A stretch of 64,000 nucleotides of DNA from a bacterium (lineage in GTDB: Bacteria > UBP15 > UBA6099): positions 112,558 to 176,557 of the forward strand of contig JAKQPS010000082.1 of NCBI GenBank assembly GCA_029564595.1, written 5' to 3'. The notes beneath the pieces are model-generated. The model ran no database searches. It was not told where the DNA came from and saw nothing but the letters and a program-made list of their open reading frames with translations. The position numbers and the translations under genes are program-made. Positions 1 to 9,279 of the stretch are shown piece after piece (the first letter of the stretch is position 1; each line of letters opens with the position of its first letter).

Positions 1-560
1 TACTGGCAACTCAAATATGCGTCCAGAGCCGGCATGTCAATTTCAGGCGGGATATCGGTGGCGGCGCGCAAACACTTTATTTCAGAGCCGAAAAGGAATT
101 CGTCTCCGCGCCGCGTCCAGTAAAGAGGCTTGACGCCCATTCTGTCTCTGATGAGAGTGAGTTTTCTGCGTTTTGCGTCCCAAACTGCTATAGCGAACAT
201 TCCAATAAGTTCATTAGCGAGCGCGGCTCCGTGTTCTTCATAAAGATGAACGATTACTTCTGTGTCGGACTTGGTTGAGAATGAGTGGCCTTTAGATTCA
301 AGCGACGCGCGGAGTTCTACATAGTTGTAGATTTCGCCATTGAAAATCACTGAAACAGAGCCGTCTTCGGAAGAAACGGGCTGCGCGCCTGTTTCCAAGT
401 CGATTATGGAGAGGCGCCGCATAGTCATGCCGAAAGAGCCGTCAATAAGAGTCCCGTCGTCGTCGGGGCCGCGGTGGCGAATGCTCTCACCCATGCGCGC
501 AAGTCTATTTGGTTCTATCGGAGCGCCTGAGAAATTATATATTCCCGCGATTCCACACAT
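1..560 (-). CDS. asnB: Asparagine synthetase B (glutamine-hydrolysing), N-terminal 186 residues, cut by window edge
   Basis: The visible part is the class II glutamine amidotransferase domain, which releases ammonia from glutamine for amidation of aspartate in the missing C-terminal synthetase domain. The start MCGIAGIYNF puts the nucleophile Cys at position 2 after Met removal. RHRGPDDDG (residues 28-36), NGEIYNY (74-80) and RDRMGVKPLYW (138-148) are family signatures. The reading frame is open to base 1, so the gene continues to the left. It is divergent from the glycosyltransferase at 676. AsnB-like enzymes are often found in polysaccharide clusters, where they may amidate sugar acids, so the substrate is not certain. 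The start is fixed by the need for Cys2. Confidence 0.95.
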   Translation of the reverse strand, partial: MCGIAGIYNFSGAPIEPNRLARMGESIRHRGPDDDGTLIDGSFGMTMRRLSIIDLETGAQPVSSEDGSVSVIFNGEIYNYVELRASLESKGHSFSTKSDTEVIVHLYEEHGAALANELIGMFAIAVWDAKRRKLTLIRDRMGVKPLYWTRRGDEFLFGSEIKCLRAATDIPPEIDMPALDAYLSCQ

Positions 561-675
561 CGATTCATCGCCGTATTCTAATAACGCGAGGCCGCTATGA
601 GGCCGAAGCGTTGTTGTTTCGTAAATCGCATTATAAAATATATGACGGTATTTTCCAAAGGTGTATAGTATTTAT

Positions 676-1845
676 ATGGGCAAGCCGGTCAGGACACTTT
701 TCGTAACACACGCCGCTGAATTCGGCGGCGCGGAGCTTTCGCTACTTGAGATTCTTGAACGGTTGGACCGAGATAGAATCGAGCCGGTTCTTGCGAGTTT
801 TTCAGACGGCCCTCTTGTGGAGGCCGTGAAGGAATCAGGCATTGACGTCAGAGTAATTAATGGCGCGGACTCGTTTGTGAAGGCGAAGCGAGCAGAAATG
901 GCGGAAGTGTTATCAAATGGTTCTGCTATTTTTAAAGCTATGGCAGCTATTCCAGCGGCTTTAGAATTGGCGAAATTTGTGAAAGAGAGAAGAGTTGACG
1001 TGGTTTATACGAACTCCAGCAAAGCTCATGTGTTGGGAGGCGTAGCTGGAAGGATGGCGAGCGCGCGTGTCGTATGGCATTTCAGAGATATATTTCCTCA
1101 AGCGATATTAAAAAAGTTTTTTGCAACATCCGCAAATATGCTGGCTGAAACGGTGATATGTAATTCTCGGGCGACATCCGCTCAATTTGAATCGCACAAA
1201 GATTGCAGGGTCGTTTACAACGGATTGCCGGTGGAGAAGGTCAAGGCGATTAGAGGAATGGTGGATGTCAGGAATGAGCTAGGATTGAATGAAGACGCGA
1301 GAATCATTGGAATGGCCGGAAGGCTACAAAGATGGAAAGGAGTTCATGTCTTCTTAGACGCGGCTGGGATCATAGCGAAAGGGTCGCCGAAGGCGAGATT
1401 TATTGTGGCGGGATCTCCGATATACGGAGATGAATCATATCTTTCTGAAATGATGGCGGCGGCTCGAGATCTGGGCATAGGCGAGAAAGTAGTATTTACC
1501 GGATTCAGGCAGGATATCTATGATATTGTAAATGCAATGGATGTATACGTGCATCCGTCCGAGACGCCTGAGCCGTTCGGGAGGGGTATAGTGGAAGCGA
1601 TGATGCTGGGCAAGGCAGTGGTGGTTTCTGACGCCGGAGGGGCGGCGGAGATTGTTTTGGATGGCAATACAGGGTTTCTTGTTACGGCGGGAGATGCGAG
1701 AATGTTGGCTAAGCGCGCAATAGAGCTAAATGATAATCCGGAGAAATCAAGGAGCATGGGCGAAGCGGGAAAAAAACGAGCGCACGAGTTGTTTAACGCA
1801 ATAAGGACTGTAGAGGCGGTATCCCGAGCGATCGAGAATTGTTAA
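676..1845 (+). CDS. GT4-family glycosyltransferase (389 aa)
   Basis: A retaining GT-B glycosyltransferase that would transfer a sugar from a nucleotide sugar to a glycan or lipid acceptor on the cytoplasmic face of the membrane. The N-terminal half has the Rossmann opening TLFVTHAAEFGGAE typical of GT4. The C-terminal half carries GMAGRLQRWKG (about 212-222) and the E-x7-E motif EPFGRGIVE (Glu299 and Glu307), followed by AGGAAEIV for donor binding. I chose ATG 676 because MGKPVRTLFV is the usual family start; a GTG at 661 would add five residues. It is divergent from asnB with about 115 bases between them, containing an A/T-rich TATAAA-like stretch near 635. The acceptor cannot be read from the sequence. 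Confidence 0.88.
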   Translation: MGKPVRTLFVTHAAEFGGAELSLLEILERLDRDRIEPVLASFSDGPLVEAVKESGIDVRVINGADSFVKAKRAEMAEVLSNGSAIFKAMAAIPAALELAKFVKERRVDVVYTNSSKAHVLGGVAGRMASARVVWHFRDIFPQAILKKFFATSANMLAETVICNSRATSAQFESHKDCRVVYNGLPVEKVKAIRGMVDVRNELGLNEDARIIGMAGRLQRWKGVHVFLDAAGIIAKGSPKARFIVAGSPIYGDESYLSEMMAAARDLGIGEKVVFTGFRQDIYDIVNAMDVYVHPSETPEPFGRGIVEAMMLGKAVVVSDAGGAAEIVLDGNTGFLVTAGDARMLAKRAIELNDNPEKSRSMGEAGKKRAHELFNAIRTVEAVSRAIENC

Positions 1846-1881
1846 CAATGTCGCAGATGCTTCAAATCGAAGATTTAATTG

Positions 1882-3111
1882 TCACAACTCAGCGATTTTC
1901 ACTGTCTCGATGTCAGTAATTTTGCCATCTGAAACTTTGACCAAATAAATTGCCACCGGATGTCCGTCGGCAGGACGGCTGGCCGCTGTGGGCACGGTCA
2001 CTATTTCGGTGTTTGCGTATCGTTCCCTGTAAATGCCGTGAACATGCCCGCAGAAGAAATAATCTATAGATTGCTTTTCAAAAAGCGATAGAAGCTCCAA
2101 GCGTCCTGTTTCAGTGAAAGGCACGATTTCGAACGGGCCGTTGACGTCTTTGACGGTGTTGGTCGGATTGTGATGGCCTAAAGCGATTTTTAGTTTGGAT
2201 GTTTGCTTCACTTCGGCAAACATCGCGTCCAAAGAGAGAAGCTGCTCGTCAGTCACATATCCGGAATCGACAACTTCTCCCAAGCCTCCGAAAATATTCC
2301 TCTTATCAGGGGAAGCATTATAAGTGTTCACTCCCAAGATTGCGGTATCTCCGTATGAGGCCGAATAATCAAGTACGCCAAAAGAGCGCGTCCATTGAGC
2401 CAGAGTGTCAAAATTGATTTTGCCCCCAGCTCCAGACGTATAGCCGTCATGATTGCCCGGCACTGTAAATGTGGGGAATTTCGCGGCGGATGTCAGCGCG
2501 TCCGCATAGTCAATTATTTCTTTCTTTGAGCGTGGCGGAAGAAAACTGAGATCACCGCAACATACGCAAAATTCAATCTGATTTTCATTTAGAATCTGTA
2601 TTTCTTTCTTGAATGTTTCCTCTACGCTGAAGTCCTTAATCATAGACGATATTCGCGGGTCTCCGAAATGCACGTCGGAGATGGCCCCGAAACAATAGTC
2701 GGTTTTGAATCGCTCAACGATTTTCACAGCGAGAGGTTGCTTTTCGAACCTTTTATTGGATCCCATGGAGACTTCGAGATACAAATCATACATTCCGGGG
2801 GGAGGGGGGACTGTTGGGATAAAATGACCGTTTTCAACAGAGAGAACAAACGGTTTTCCGCCGGGAGACGCAATCCATGCGCTGTCAATCGAGGCTCTCG
2901 CGCCAGAAGGAGAAAGCCTGAACGGAAACGACTGCCCGGAAAGCGCGATGGCCGGAGCCGCGAAAGAAGGTTGAATCACCGCGGAAGCGGCAAAAGCAGC
3001 TTCGCCGGATGAGGCGGAAAAAGCTATGCCCGGCAGAAATGCGATTGAAACGGCGCTTGCCGCGGCAATCCCTGTTGATTTTATAAACTCTCTTCTCGTT
3101 ATGAACTCCAT
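1882..3111 (-). CDS. Tat-exported calcineurin-like metallophosphoesterase (409 aa)
   Basis: Predicted exported phosphoesterase acting outside the cytoplasm. The N-terminus MEFITRREFIKSTG has a twin-arginine motif (RREFIK, residues 6-11) followed by a hydrophobic h-region up to about residue 32. Residues 50-130 resemble a beta-sandwich. The catalytic domain carries all di-metal motifs in order: SDVHFGD (145-151), CGDLS (185-189), GNHD (219-222), GHHN (312-315) and GHVHG (355-359). The start ATG has GGGAG 7 bases upstream. It is last in a leftward run of sugar-metabolism genes after the GH38 mannosidase (145 bases apart). The substrate is unknown; sugar phosphates, nucleotides or phosphodiesters are all possible. 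Confidence 0.9.
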   Translation of the reverse strand: MEFITRREFIKSTGIAAASAVSIAFLPGIAFSASSGEAAFAASAVIQPSFAAPAIALSGQSFPFRLSPSGARASIDSAWIASPGGKPFVLSVENGHFIPTVPPPPGMYDLYLEVSMGSNKRFEKQPLAVKIVERFKTDYCFGAISDVHFGDPRISSMIKDFSVEETFKKEIQILNENQIEFCVCCGDLSFLPPRSKKEIIDYADALTSAAKFPTFTVPGNHDGYTSGAGGKINFDTLAQWTRSFGVLDYSASYGDTAILGVNTYNASPDKRNIFGGLGEVVDSGYVTDEQLLSLDAMFAEVKQTSKLKIALGHHNPTNTVKDVNGPFEIVPFTETGRLELLSLFEKQSIDYFFCGHVHGIYRERYANTEIVTVPTAASRPADGHPVAIYLVKVSDGKITDIETVKIAEL

Positions 3112-3256
3112 TATTTTGCTCCCAAGTTAGCATTCAACGCTGCGCACATGATGATAATAAAAAAAAAGCGGCTCTTCTACAAATGATATTTCCAAGCAAT
3201 AACTTGCTACTGCTCAAATACTATTGTCGTAAAGAAAGTCTCCACAATAAAGAGTA

Positions 3257-6200
3257 TCATTTCAATATCGTTATATTCACCGGATCGGAATATGTGTAAT
3301 CGCCATCGCTCATGAGTTTCAGCACGAACCAGAAGCTGCCGCTTAAAGCTTTTTCATCAGCCTTGACGTTGACAGGGAATACGGATTCGTCAGACGCGGC
3401 GACTTCATAGGACGCTCTGAAAGGGGATAAACTCAACTGTAATGTGGAAGGCGATTCGCTCCATGTGCCTATTGGAGAAACGACGATTGCTTCGCCGGTT
3501 ATCTTTTGAGACGAAGGATTGGAAATTTTAATGTCGATGTTTTTCTCTTCGCCGGGGCTGACGACGATGGATTCGGGCGCTGAAATAGTCGGTTTATCAA
3601 TTTCACCCACATGAAGGGAGGCATAGAATCGCTGTTCTTCATCCGTGTAGATAGCTCTGATAATTCCACCTTTTGAGTTTTCAGCGGGCGTCACGATAAT
3701 ATCTTTAATTAAAAAAGCTCCGGGTTCCAAATCGTAACTAATCGCTGATGGTTCAACGCTCCAGCCTTCCGGAGCCAGCAACTCGATATTTCCCTTAGCC
3801 GATGAATCCGTGTATGAGCTTGCCACTTTGAGTTTGGCGGAGATGGTCGAGGCCGACTCAACGCTAACAGGATCAAAGCTCACAGTGAGAGGTTGGTATC
3901 CGAGCGGAGCCACGTTGTCATTGTGTCTCCAATATGCGGAATATACTGGTTGAACCGGTTCGGTTTCTCTTCCGATTCCGGCGTTCTTGCCTGAAGGCAA
4001 ATCAATGTCCATAACAAAAGTTTCTATCGCTCTGGGTTTGATGATGGACGAGACAATGTTGTTCTCAATGGAAAGCTTGCCGGTCTTGTTTTCTCTCATA
4101 TCAGCGAGATGGGCGGCTTTGAAAGAGAATCGAGAGGAAAGTTTGAAAGGAGCATCCGAATGAGAGTTGTTATACGCCCTTACAGCCAACGAGGGTTGTT
4201 TCCCGATTCGGGAGTAAACAGGAATCGAGTTGTCGGATGCTTTTACGGCGGAAACGATGACCGATTCCGGTTCAACGCTGAAGAACGACGCGCCCGAAGC
4301 AGGCAGAACGGCTTGTGGAGAGGATGCCGCAGGCTTCAAGACCGCCAATAGAGGACGATTAAATCCAAGCGCGGTTTGCTCAATGTTTTTAGTTTCGAAA
4401 TCGCCTTCGCCGGTCGCGACAGCGTATCTGAATCTGTGGTTCCAGTCTTCTTTTGAGAAAGTCCTGCTGAAAGCCTCTCCTCCGGGTCTTCCTGTGGCGC
4501 TTCTGAGGAGTTGGAGAGCGATTGACCCGTCGTGCTCAAAACGATATCCGTTGGAGCCGTTGTTGATAAGAGCAAAAGTGGCTGGTTTCAACGCGATATC
4601 CGGTACCGGCGACAACAGCATATCGTCTGAAAAATCGGCGCTGTTTTCAGACATGACGCTATTGAGAAGGTTCTCAGACGCTTCCGGGTCGGAAAATATT
4701 CTCTTCCCGATAAGCCAAATAGGCCTATCTCCGTCGAACAGAACCGCCATGCCTCTTCTGTTCACTGTGTGAAGAGCGGAGTTGAGATTAGAACCGAGCT
4801 TATCGACTAAAGGCTCGAAAGCTTCAGGGTCGCCGATATAAATAACCGAGTCTGTTGTAAGGTCTTCTTGCTGACTTTCAAAGAAGGTAACGCTTGGCGT
4901 TCCTCTTTTTATAAGAGCGGAAGCAAGGTTTTTGAGAAACTTTTGAGCTTCAGGCTCGTCTCTATTAACTACAATCGCGGGAACTCCCAGAGGGACAGAT
5001 TTTCCGGAGGCTCTTAGATTGAACGAGGTTGACCATCCGGCCCACATGTCGGCGGGGAACTCTTCGCCGCGTTTTCTGGACAAAGGAGCGAATCTCTCGC
5101 CGTAGACCGGAGTAAGCCCTTCGTGGCCTGAAACCGGGAAAAGCAATTTGAAGAGCTTGTTCTCTCCATTGAAGTCATGCACATAAGTGGTAAAATCAAT
5201 TCTGGGAACGCCTTTTTGCATATCGATGCGCTGCACGAGAGAAAAGCCGTCATGGCCGCTTCTTGATTCAATTCTTGTAAAAGCATTTCCACTAGTCACG
5301 CTGACGACAGCGGGAGAGTCGGTTGTGAGAAGTTTTGTGGAGTTTTCAGGGATATTGATTCTCCACAAGTCTCCTTTGTCCTCGTAAACGGCTATTGAAT
5401 TCATAAGCGCGCCGGAGGACTCTGACGCGCGGTTTGTTCCTGTGGCCTTATCCACAAGCTTCACGATTCCTCCGCCGCGTTTAGGATCGACCTCGACCGA
5501 ATAGAATTCGTTTTCGATTGAGGTTGCGCTTTGGGCAACGGACAAAGTGGATTCGGCTCCGCCGCGCGACGCGCGGAAGACGGAATATCCGAAAGCCGGT
5601 ATGTCTTTTGCAGTGAATCTCAGCTTATAAGCGCCGCTCGATGGAAAAACGTCAAAGGGAACATCCGCGCCATCAATGGTTTTAATCGAATTTACAGGAG
5701 AGGAAACAGTCATCTCGACAATGTCAGTTCTAGGGAAAGAGAGAGTATTGAACACAACCGCGATGTCTTCGTTGTCGGACGCAGAGACATTGATCGAAGA
5801 CGCGATATATTCCAACGCGTCGTCTCGGACTTCCTTTGAAAGAGATAAAGATTCGCGCCACCCGTAAAGAATATCAAGGTATGAAAGTTCGTTAGTGGTT
5901 CCCGGAATAGAGTCATGATGCTCGTTGTACATAAGCTCTCGGATGGCTTTATCGAGCGCGCGTGCGGGATGTTTCGCTCCAAGGAGGTTTGCGACTGTTG
6001 AAAGATATTCAGCGTCTAGGAACGTCGTCTCAGCTTCGCGGTTGGCGATCTTCAAGTCCGTTCTGGAAGAGTAGCAACCGGTAAAAACAGGGTTCAAGTC
6101 TTTAGTTGTGAATCTCTGATTCAGCTTGTCATCCTTTAACTGAAGAGCCACATCGTTGAAGTACGCGCTGGGCAATGAGAATCGAAGCGCTGGATAAATA

Positions 6201-7351
6201 TATTTTGAATTCCAATACCTTGTCAGCATGCCAAGCATTGGGACAGGAGGCATGAAATCGTCGCCGATAGGAAGAAAAAAAGATTTCGCGCTGTGGATGT
6301 CGCGAAGAGCGGCGAATGTGTCGGGAAGAACTTCGCGCTCCATCAATTCGAACAATTCCATAGTCGCGTCTTCGCGTTTATCAAGCTTGACGCGGCCTGA
6401 AAATACTTTGCCGAGGTCTTCTTTCATGTCTAGGTCGAAAGAAATAATTTCAGAGCCATCGGGAGCCATCCAGAAGAACTGGCGCGGGAATCCAATGGGG
6501 CCGCCGCGCAGAAATGTGAAAGAATCGAATCCGCTCTTGCGAAGAATCTGCGCGAACTGGGGAGTATGCCCGAAGTTGTCTATCTGCCATGCTGCGGTCG
6601 CGCCTCCCCCTTTGATAACAGAGTCCATATATAGTTTGCCGTAATATAAGTTGCGTATCAGACCCTCGCCGAACACGCTGCTCTCGTCGGGTTGAATGTA
6701 TGAGCCTCCGACAAGTTCAAGCTGTTTGCGGGAAATCAGGTCGCGCAAAGTGGCCCTGTCTTCGGGATATGTGTCCCAAAATGGTTTCAGATAAGGTATT
6801 TGTTCTAATACGAACGAATAGGTGATATCTACGCGGGCCGCGTTGATATATTGTTTTATAAGATCGAGAGCGACAAGAGCATAGCCGCGTTGTCCGTCCT
6901 TGTGAATCCAGACAGTGTCGTAATGAAAATGAGTGGCAAGGTGAATGCGCCGCCAGTCCGGAGGAATCCTATCGATGGAGACCTTCCAATCATAGGACTC
7001 ATCTTCGATAGAAGCATTTATCGAGAAGTCAGCCGTTCCGGAGCCGCCTGCGGGAAGAGCAGCAATTAATGCGCGGGCGAAAGCTGAAGCTCCCGGTTCT
7101 AAAGAAGAGATGGTTTCATTCCGCGGTTCGTCCATTAAAGAGCTGGAAATGGATATGGCAATATCTTTTACCGGCTCGCTTGAGTTGTTTTTGAATTTGA
7201 ATGATATCACCTCTCGCGGTCTTTCTTTAGAGCCTGAGAACATGCCGGTGGAAAAGGCGCGTTCCAACTCCAGAGAGGCGAACGCCTGCGACTGAACCGA
7301 CAACGCGACGATTGCCGCAAGAGCAATTAACAATGATTTAATAAAACGCAT
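3257..7351 (-). CDS. Exported GH38 alpha-mannosidase with long C-terminal beta-domain tail (1364 aa)
   Basis: A retaining glycoside hydrolase of family 38, expected to cleave alpha-mannosides. Residues 1-26 are a Sec signal peptide ending in SQAFAS, so the enzyme acts outside the cytoplasm. The GH38 core shows HFHYDTVW (141-148, metal-binding His and Asp), AAWQIDNFGH (253-262; Asp258 is the expected nucleophile) and NEHHDSIPGT (476-485). The middle region fits the mannosidase beta domains. The last 300 or so residues are beta-rich repeats with motifs such as LLAPEGWSVEP, resembling NEW3/immunoglobulin-like modules, which explains a length beyond the usual 800-1050. Thirty-two bases separate it from the nucleotidyltransferase upstream, suggesting co-transcription. 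Family is clear; the linkage and glycan are not. Confidence 0.9.
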   Translation of the reverse strand: MRFIKSLLIALAAIVALSVQSQAFASLELERAFSTGMFSGSKERPREVISFKFKNNSSEPVKDIAISISSSLMDEPRNETISSLEPGASAFARALIAALPAGGSGTADFSINASIEDESYDWKVSIDRIPPDWRRIHLATHFHYDTVWIHKDGQRGYALVALDLIKQYINAARVDITYSFVLEQIPYLKPFWDTYPEDRATLRDLISRKQLELVGGSYIQPDESSVFGEGLIRNLYYGKLYMDSVIKGGGATAAWQIDNFGHTPQFAQILRKSGFDSFTFLRGGPIGFPRQFFWMAPDGSEIISFDLDMKEDLGKVFSGRVKLDKREDATMELFELMEREVLPDTFAALRDIHSAKSFFLPIGDDFMPPVPMLGMLTRYWNSKYIYPALRFSLPSAYFNDVALQLKDDKLNQRFTTKDLNPVFTGCYSSRTDLKIANREAETTFLDAEYLSTVANLLGAKHPARALDKAIRELMYNEHHDSIPGTTNELSYLDILYGWRESLSLSKEVRDDALEYIASSINVSASDNEDIAVVFNTLSFPRTDIVEMTVSSPVNSIKTIDGADVPFDVFPSSGAYKLRFTAKDIPAFGYSVFRASRGGAESTLSVAQSATSIENEFYSVEVDPKRGGGIVKLVDKATGTNRASESSGALMNSIAVYEDKGDLWRINIPENSTKLLTTDSPAVVSVTSGNAFTRIESRSGHDGFSLVQRIDMQKGVPRIDFTTYVHDFNGENKLFKLLFPVSGHEGLTPVYGERFAPLSRKRGEEFPADMWAGWSTSFNLRASGKSVPLGVPAIVVNRDEPEAQKFLKNLASALIKRGTPSVTFFESQQEDLTTDSVIYIGDPEAFEPLVDKLGSNLNSALHTVNRRGMAVLFDGDRPIWLIGKRIFSDPEASENLLNSVMSENSADFSDDMLLSPVPDIALKPATFALINNGSNGYRFEHDGSIALQLLRSATGRPGGEAFSRTFSKEDWNHRFRYAVATGEGDFETKNIEQTALGFNRPLLAVLKPAASSPQAVLPASGASFFSVEPESVIVSAVKASDNSIPVYSRIGKQPSLAVRAYNNSHSDAPFKLSSRFSFKAAHLADMRENKTGKLSIENNIVSSIIKPRAIETFVMDIDLPSGKNAGIGRETEPVQPVYSAYWRHNDNVAPLGYQPLTVSFDPVSVESASTISAKLKVASSYTDSSAKGNIELLAPEGWSVEPSAISYDLEPGAFLIKDIIVTPAENSKGGIIRAIYTDEEQRFYASLHVGEIDKPTISAPESIVVSPGEEKNIDIKISNPSSQKITGEAIVVSPIGTWSESPSTLQLSLSPFRASYEVAASDESVFPVNVKADEKALSGSFWFVLKLMSDGDYTYSDPVNITILK

Positions 7352-7383
7352 AAGTCCCCCGATGCGGCGGCGTCAATTCTCAA

Positions 7384-8112
7384 TCAACCAGAGCCGCGCT
7401 TTTTTATAATATAGCTCTCATATTCCTCGAATTCTTCTTTGGTTCCCACGTCGGACGTAAACCCCGTCACAGGCATCGCTCCCACGCGCTTGCCGCTTTC
7501 AACAAGCATGTTGACGGCTGTGGGAAGTTCGTATTCGCCTCTTGGACTTTTTTCAAGTCTTCGCACTTCATCGAAAATGACAGGAGTGAATATGAACAGG
7601 CCGCGATTGTTCCATTTTGTTGTCGATTCTCCTTGCGGAGGTTTCTCGATTAATTTTGTCACGATGTCGCCGTCAACGTAAACCGCCGCGCCCGCGTACG
7701 GGTCGTCCACTTCGTTCAACGTTATGGAAGCGTCGAATCCGCCTCGACTATGAAAATCGGCTAGAGCAGAGTAGTTTTCATGGTCAACCAGAACGTCGCC
7801 GAAACCGAGCATGAAGTCGCCGCCGTTTAGTTCTTTTTCGGCGAGCATCAGAGCGTGGCCGGTCCCGAGAAGCTCTTTCTGTTCAAGCCAAGCAAGGCGC
7901 ATCCCGGAATATTCCGAGCCGTAGTGGTTCCGCATAGCGTCTCCGAGATACCCGACCACAATGAACAGATCGTTCACGCCGGCAGCGGCGAATCCGTCGA
8001 GAATGTAATTAAGGATCGGCTGTCCGGCCATATTCAGCAAAGGTTTCGGCTTGTCGTCCGTCCACGGGCGCAGGCGGGTTCCTCTCCCAGCGGCAAGTAT
8101 AATGCCTTTCAT
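7384..8112 (-). CDS. Sugar-1-phosphate nucleotidyltransferase (242 aa)
   Basis: Makes an NDP-sugar from a sugar 1-phosphate and an NTP in the cytoplasm. The signature is at the N-terminus: GIILAAGRGTRLRPWT (3-18) and KPKPLL (21-26), where the basic residues bind the nucleotide triphosphate. GFGDVLVDH and LIEKPPQ further on match metal-binding and sugar-binding positions of the NTP_transferase family. At 242 residues it is a minimal enzyme with no C-terminal beta-helix, like glucose- or mannose-1-phosphate nucleotidyltransferases. The start ATG overlaps the stop of the GHMP kinase by one base (TAATG), so the two are translationally coupled. This supports the kinase supplying its sugar 1-phosphate. 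Base and sugar specificity cannot be assigned. Confidence 0.9.
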   Translation of the reverse strand: MKGIILAAGRGTRLRPWTDDKPKPLLNMAGQPILNYILDGFAAAGVNDLFIVVGYLGDAMRNHYGSEYSGMRLAWLEQKELLGTGHALMLAEKELNGGDFMLGFGDVLVDHENYSALADFHSRGGFDASITLNEVDDPYAGAAVYVDGDIVTKLIEKPPQGESTTKWNNRGLFIFTPVIFDEVRRLEKSPRGEYELPTAVNMLVESGKRVGAMPVTGFTSDVGTKEEFEEYESYIIKKRGSG

Positions 8113-9182
8113 TAAATGTCCTCCCTGAAACCGTTGTCGATAAAAACGCGTCTAGGTTTTCCTCCCGCTTCTGAGATTGCCTGTTCCACATTGTCGGCGC
8201 AATCAGCGCTAGTGTATGCGAACATGCAACCTCCTCCGCCAGAGCCGTTTATTTTGGCTCCCCATGCTCCGGCGAAAACAGCGGAATCTACCATTCTGTC
8301 AATTTTCTCCGTCGACACTCCTATCAACCCGCTTAAATTCCGATGCTGCTTCGTCATCAAAGCTCCGAGCGAATCCGGCGCAACATTGTTTTTGCGCAGC
8401 ATTTCGATGGCTTCTTTTGCTATGTCTCTGTTGTCAATATTCCCGAGCGCCGAGTTTACTGCTTCTATCGGAGCGTCCCGAAGCGCCTCGCGGGCGGTCT
8501 CGGCTGATATTATATTCCATTCGGCGGACGGCATGCTTTTTCTAATCAAATCCATAGCGAGCGACGCGTTCTTTTTTGCCGCTCCCAGAATTCCTGTGGT
8601 GTTTTTAGGTTGAAGCGAGTCGCCTAGAACAAACAAGCCTTCGAGAGGCGTTTTTAGTTGAAAAGCGCGCGCGTTTCCCGATGTCTCGATAATCAGCAGC
8701 CCGCCTATGGCGGACGCGTAATGATCCATCATGCCGCCGGGTTCGCCGAACTCCAGAACTTCCGCTCTGTGAGCGAGCCGGGCGCAGTCGGCAGAGGCAA
8801 GCGCGGGGCCTACAGTGGCGATTCGGCTCAGCAGCCCTATCCATGCCACAAGCATCGCCGACGAGCTTGAGCATCCTTTTCCGATTGGGATGTCGCTTCT
8901 GAAAACTATGTCGCGCCCTTTTTTAAATTTGTATCCTTCTCTTAGAAGGATGTTGACCCCGCTGAGCAGGTAGTCCCGGTTTGATGAATATTTCAACTGC
9001 GTTATAGGTTCAAAAGAAATTTCAGAGTCGATATCGGGCAGGCCGACGCGAAAAACCGAGTCTCCGTTTTCGACCGCCTCGAAACGGGCGCGAACATCAA
9101 CAGCCGCCGCTACGACAGGCAAACCGAGATAGTCCTGATGTTCCCCGAAGAGGCATATTCTGCCGGGAGAAGAAACCTTCAT
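8112..9182 (-). CDS. GHMP-family sugar kinase (356 aa)
   Basis: ATP-dependent small-molecule kinase of the galactokinase/homoserine/mevalonate/phosphomevalonate superfamily, probably an anomeric sugar kinase. SSPGRICLFGEHQDYLG near the N-terminus is the galactokinase-like sugar-binding start (PGR-x-x-x-GEH). The ATP loop is PIGKGCSSSSA (about 106-116 from this start), GEPGGMMDHYAS follows in the middle, and the C-terminal AKINGSGGGGC motif completes the family triad. A TTG six codons upstream (9200) would also fit; ATG 9182 gives the canonical MKVSSPGR start. The gene is coupled to the nucleotidyltransferase and follows the GH94-like gene by 97 bases. Heptose-kinase-like or galactokinase-like specificity is equally possible. 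Confidence 0.88.
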   Translation of the reverse strand: MKVSSPGRICLFGEHQDYLGLPVVAAAVDVRARFEAVENGDSVFRVGLPDIDSEISFEPITQLKYSSNRDYLLSGVNILLREGYKFKKGRDIVFRSDIPIGKGCSSSSAMLVAWIGLLSRIATVGPALASADCARLAHRAEVLEFGEPGGMMDHYASAIGGLLIIETSGNARAFQLKTPLEGLFVLGDSLQPKNTTGILGAAKKNASLAMDLIRKSMPSAEWNIISAETAREALRDAPIEAVNSALGNIDNRDIAKEAIEMLRKNNVAPDSLGALMTKQHRNLSGLIGVSTEKIDRMVDSAVFAGAWGAKINGSGGGGCMFAYTSADCADNVEQAISEAGGKPRRVFIDNGFREDI

Positions 9183-9279
9183 CGCGCGAGCGCTCCGCAA
9201 AAAGCCTTTGTCAGACGTTAAAGATTATAACGCATCGCGTCTGTTATCGCTAAACAATATGCACCGCGCGGGGGCTTAA

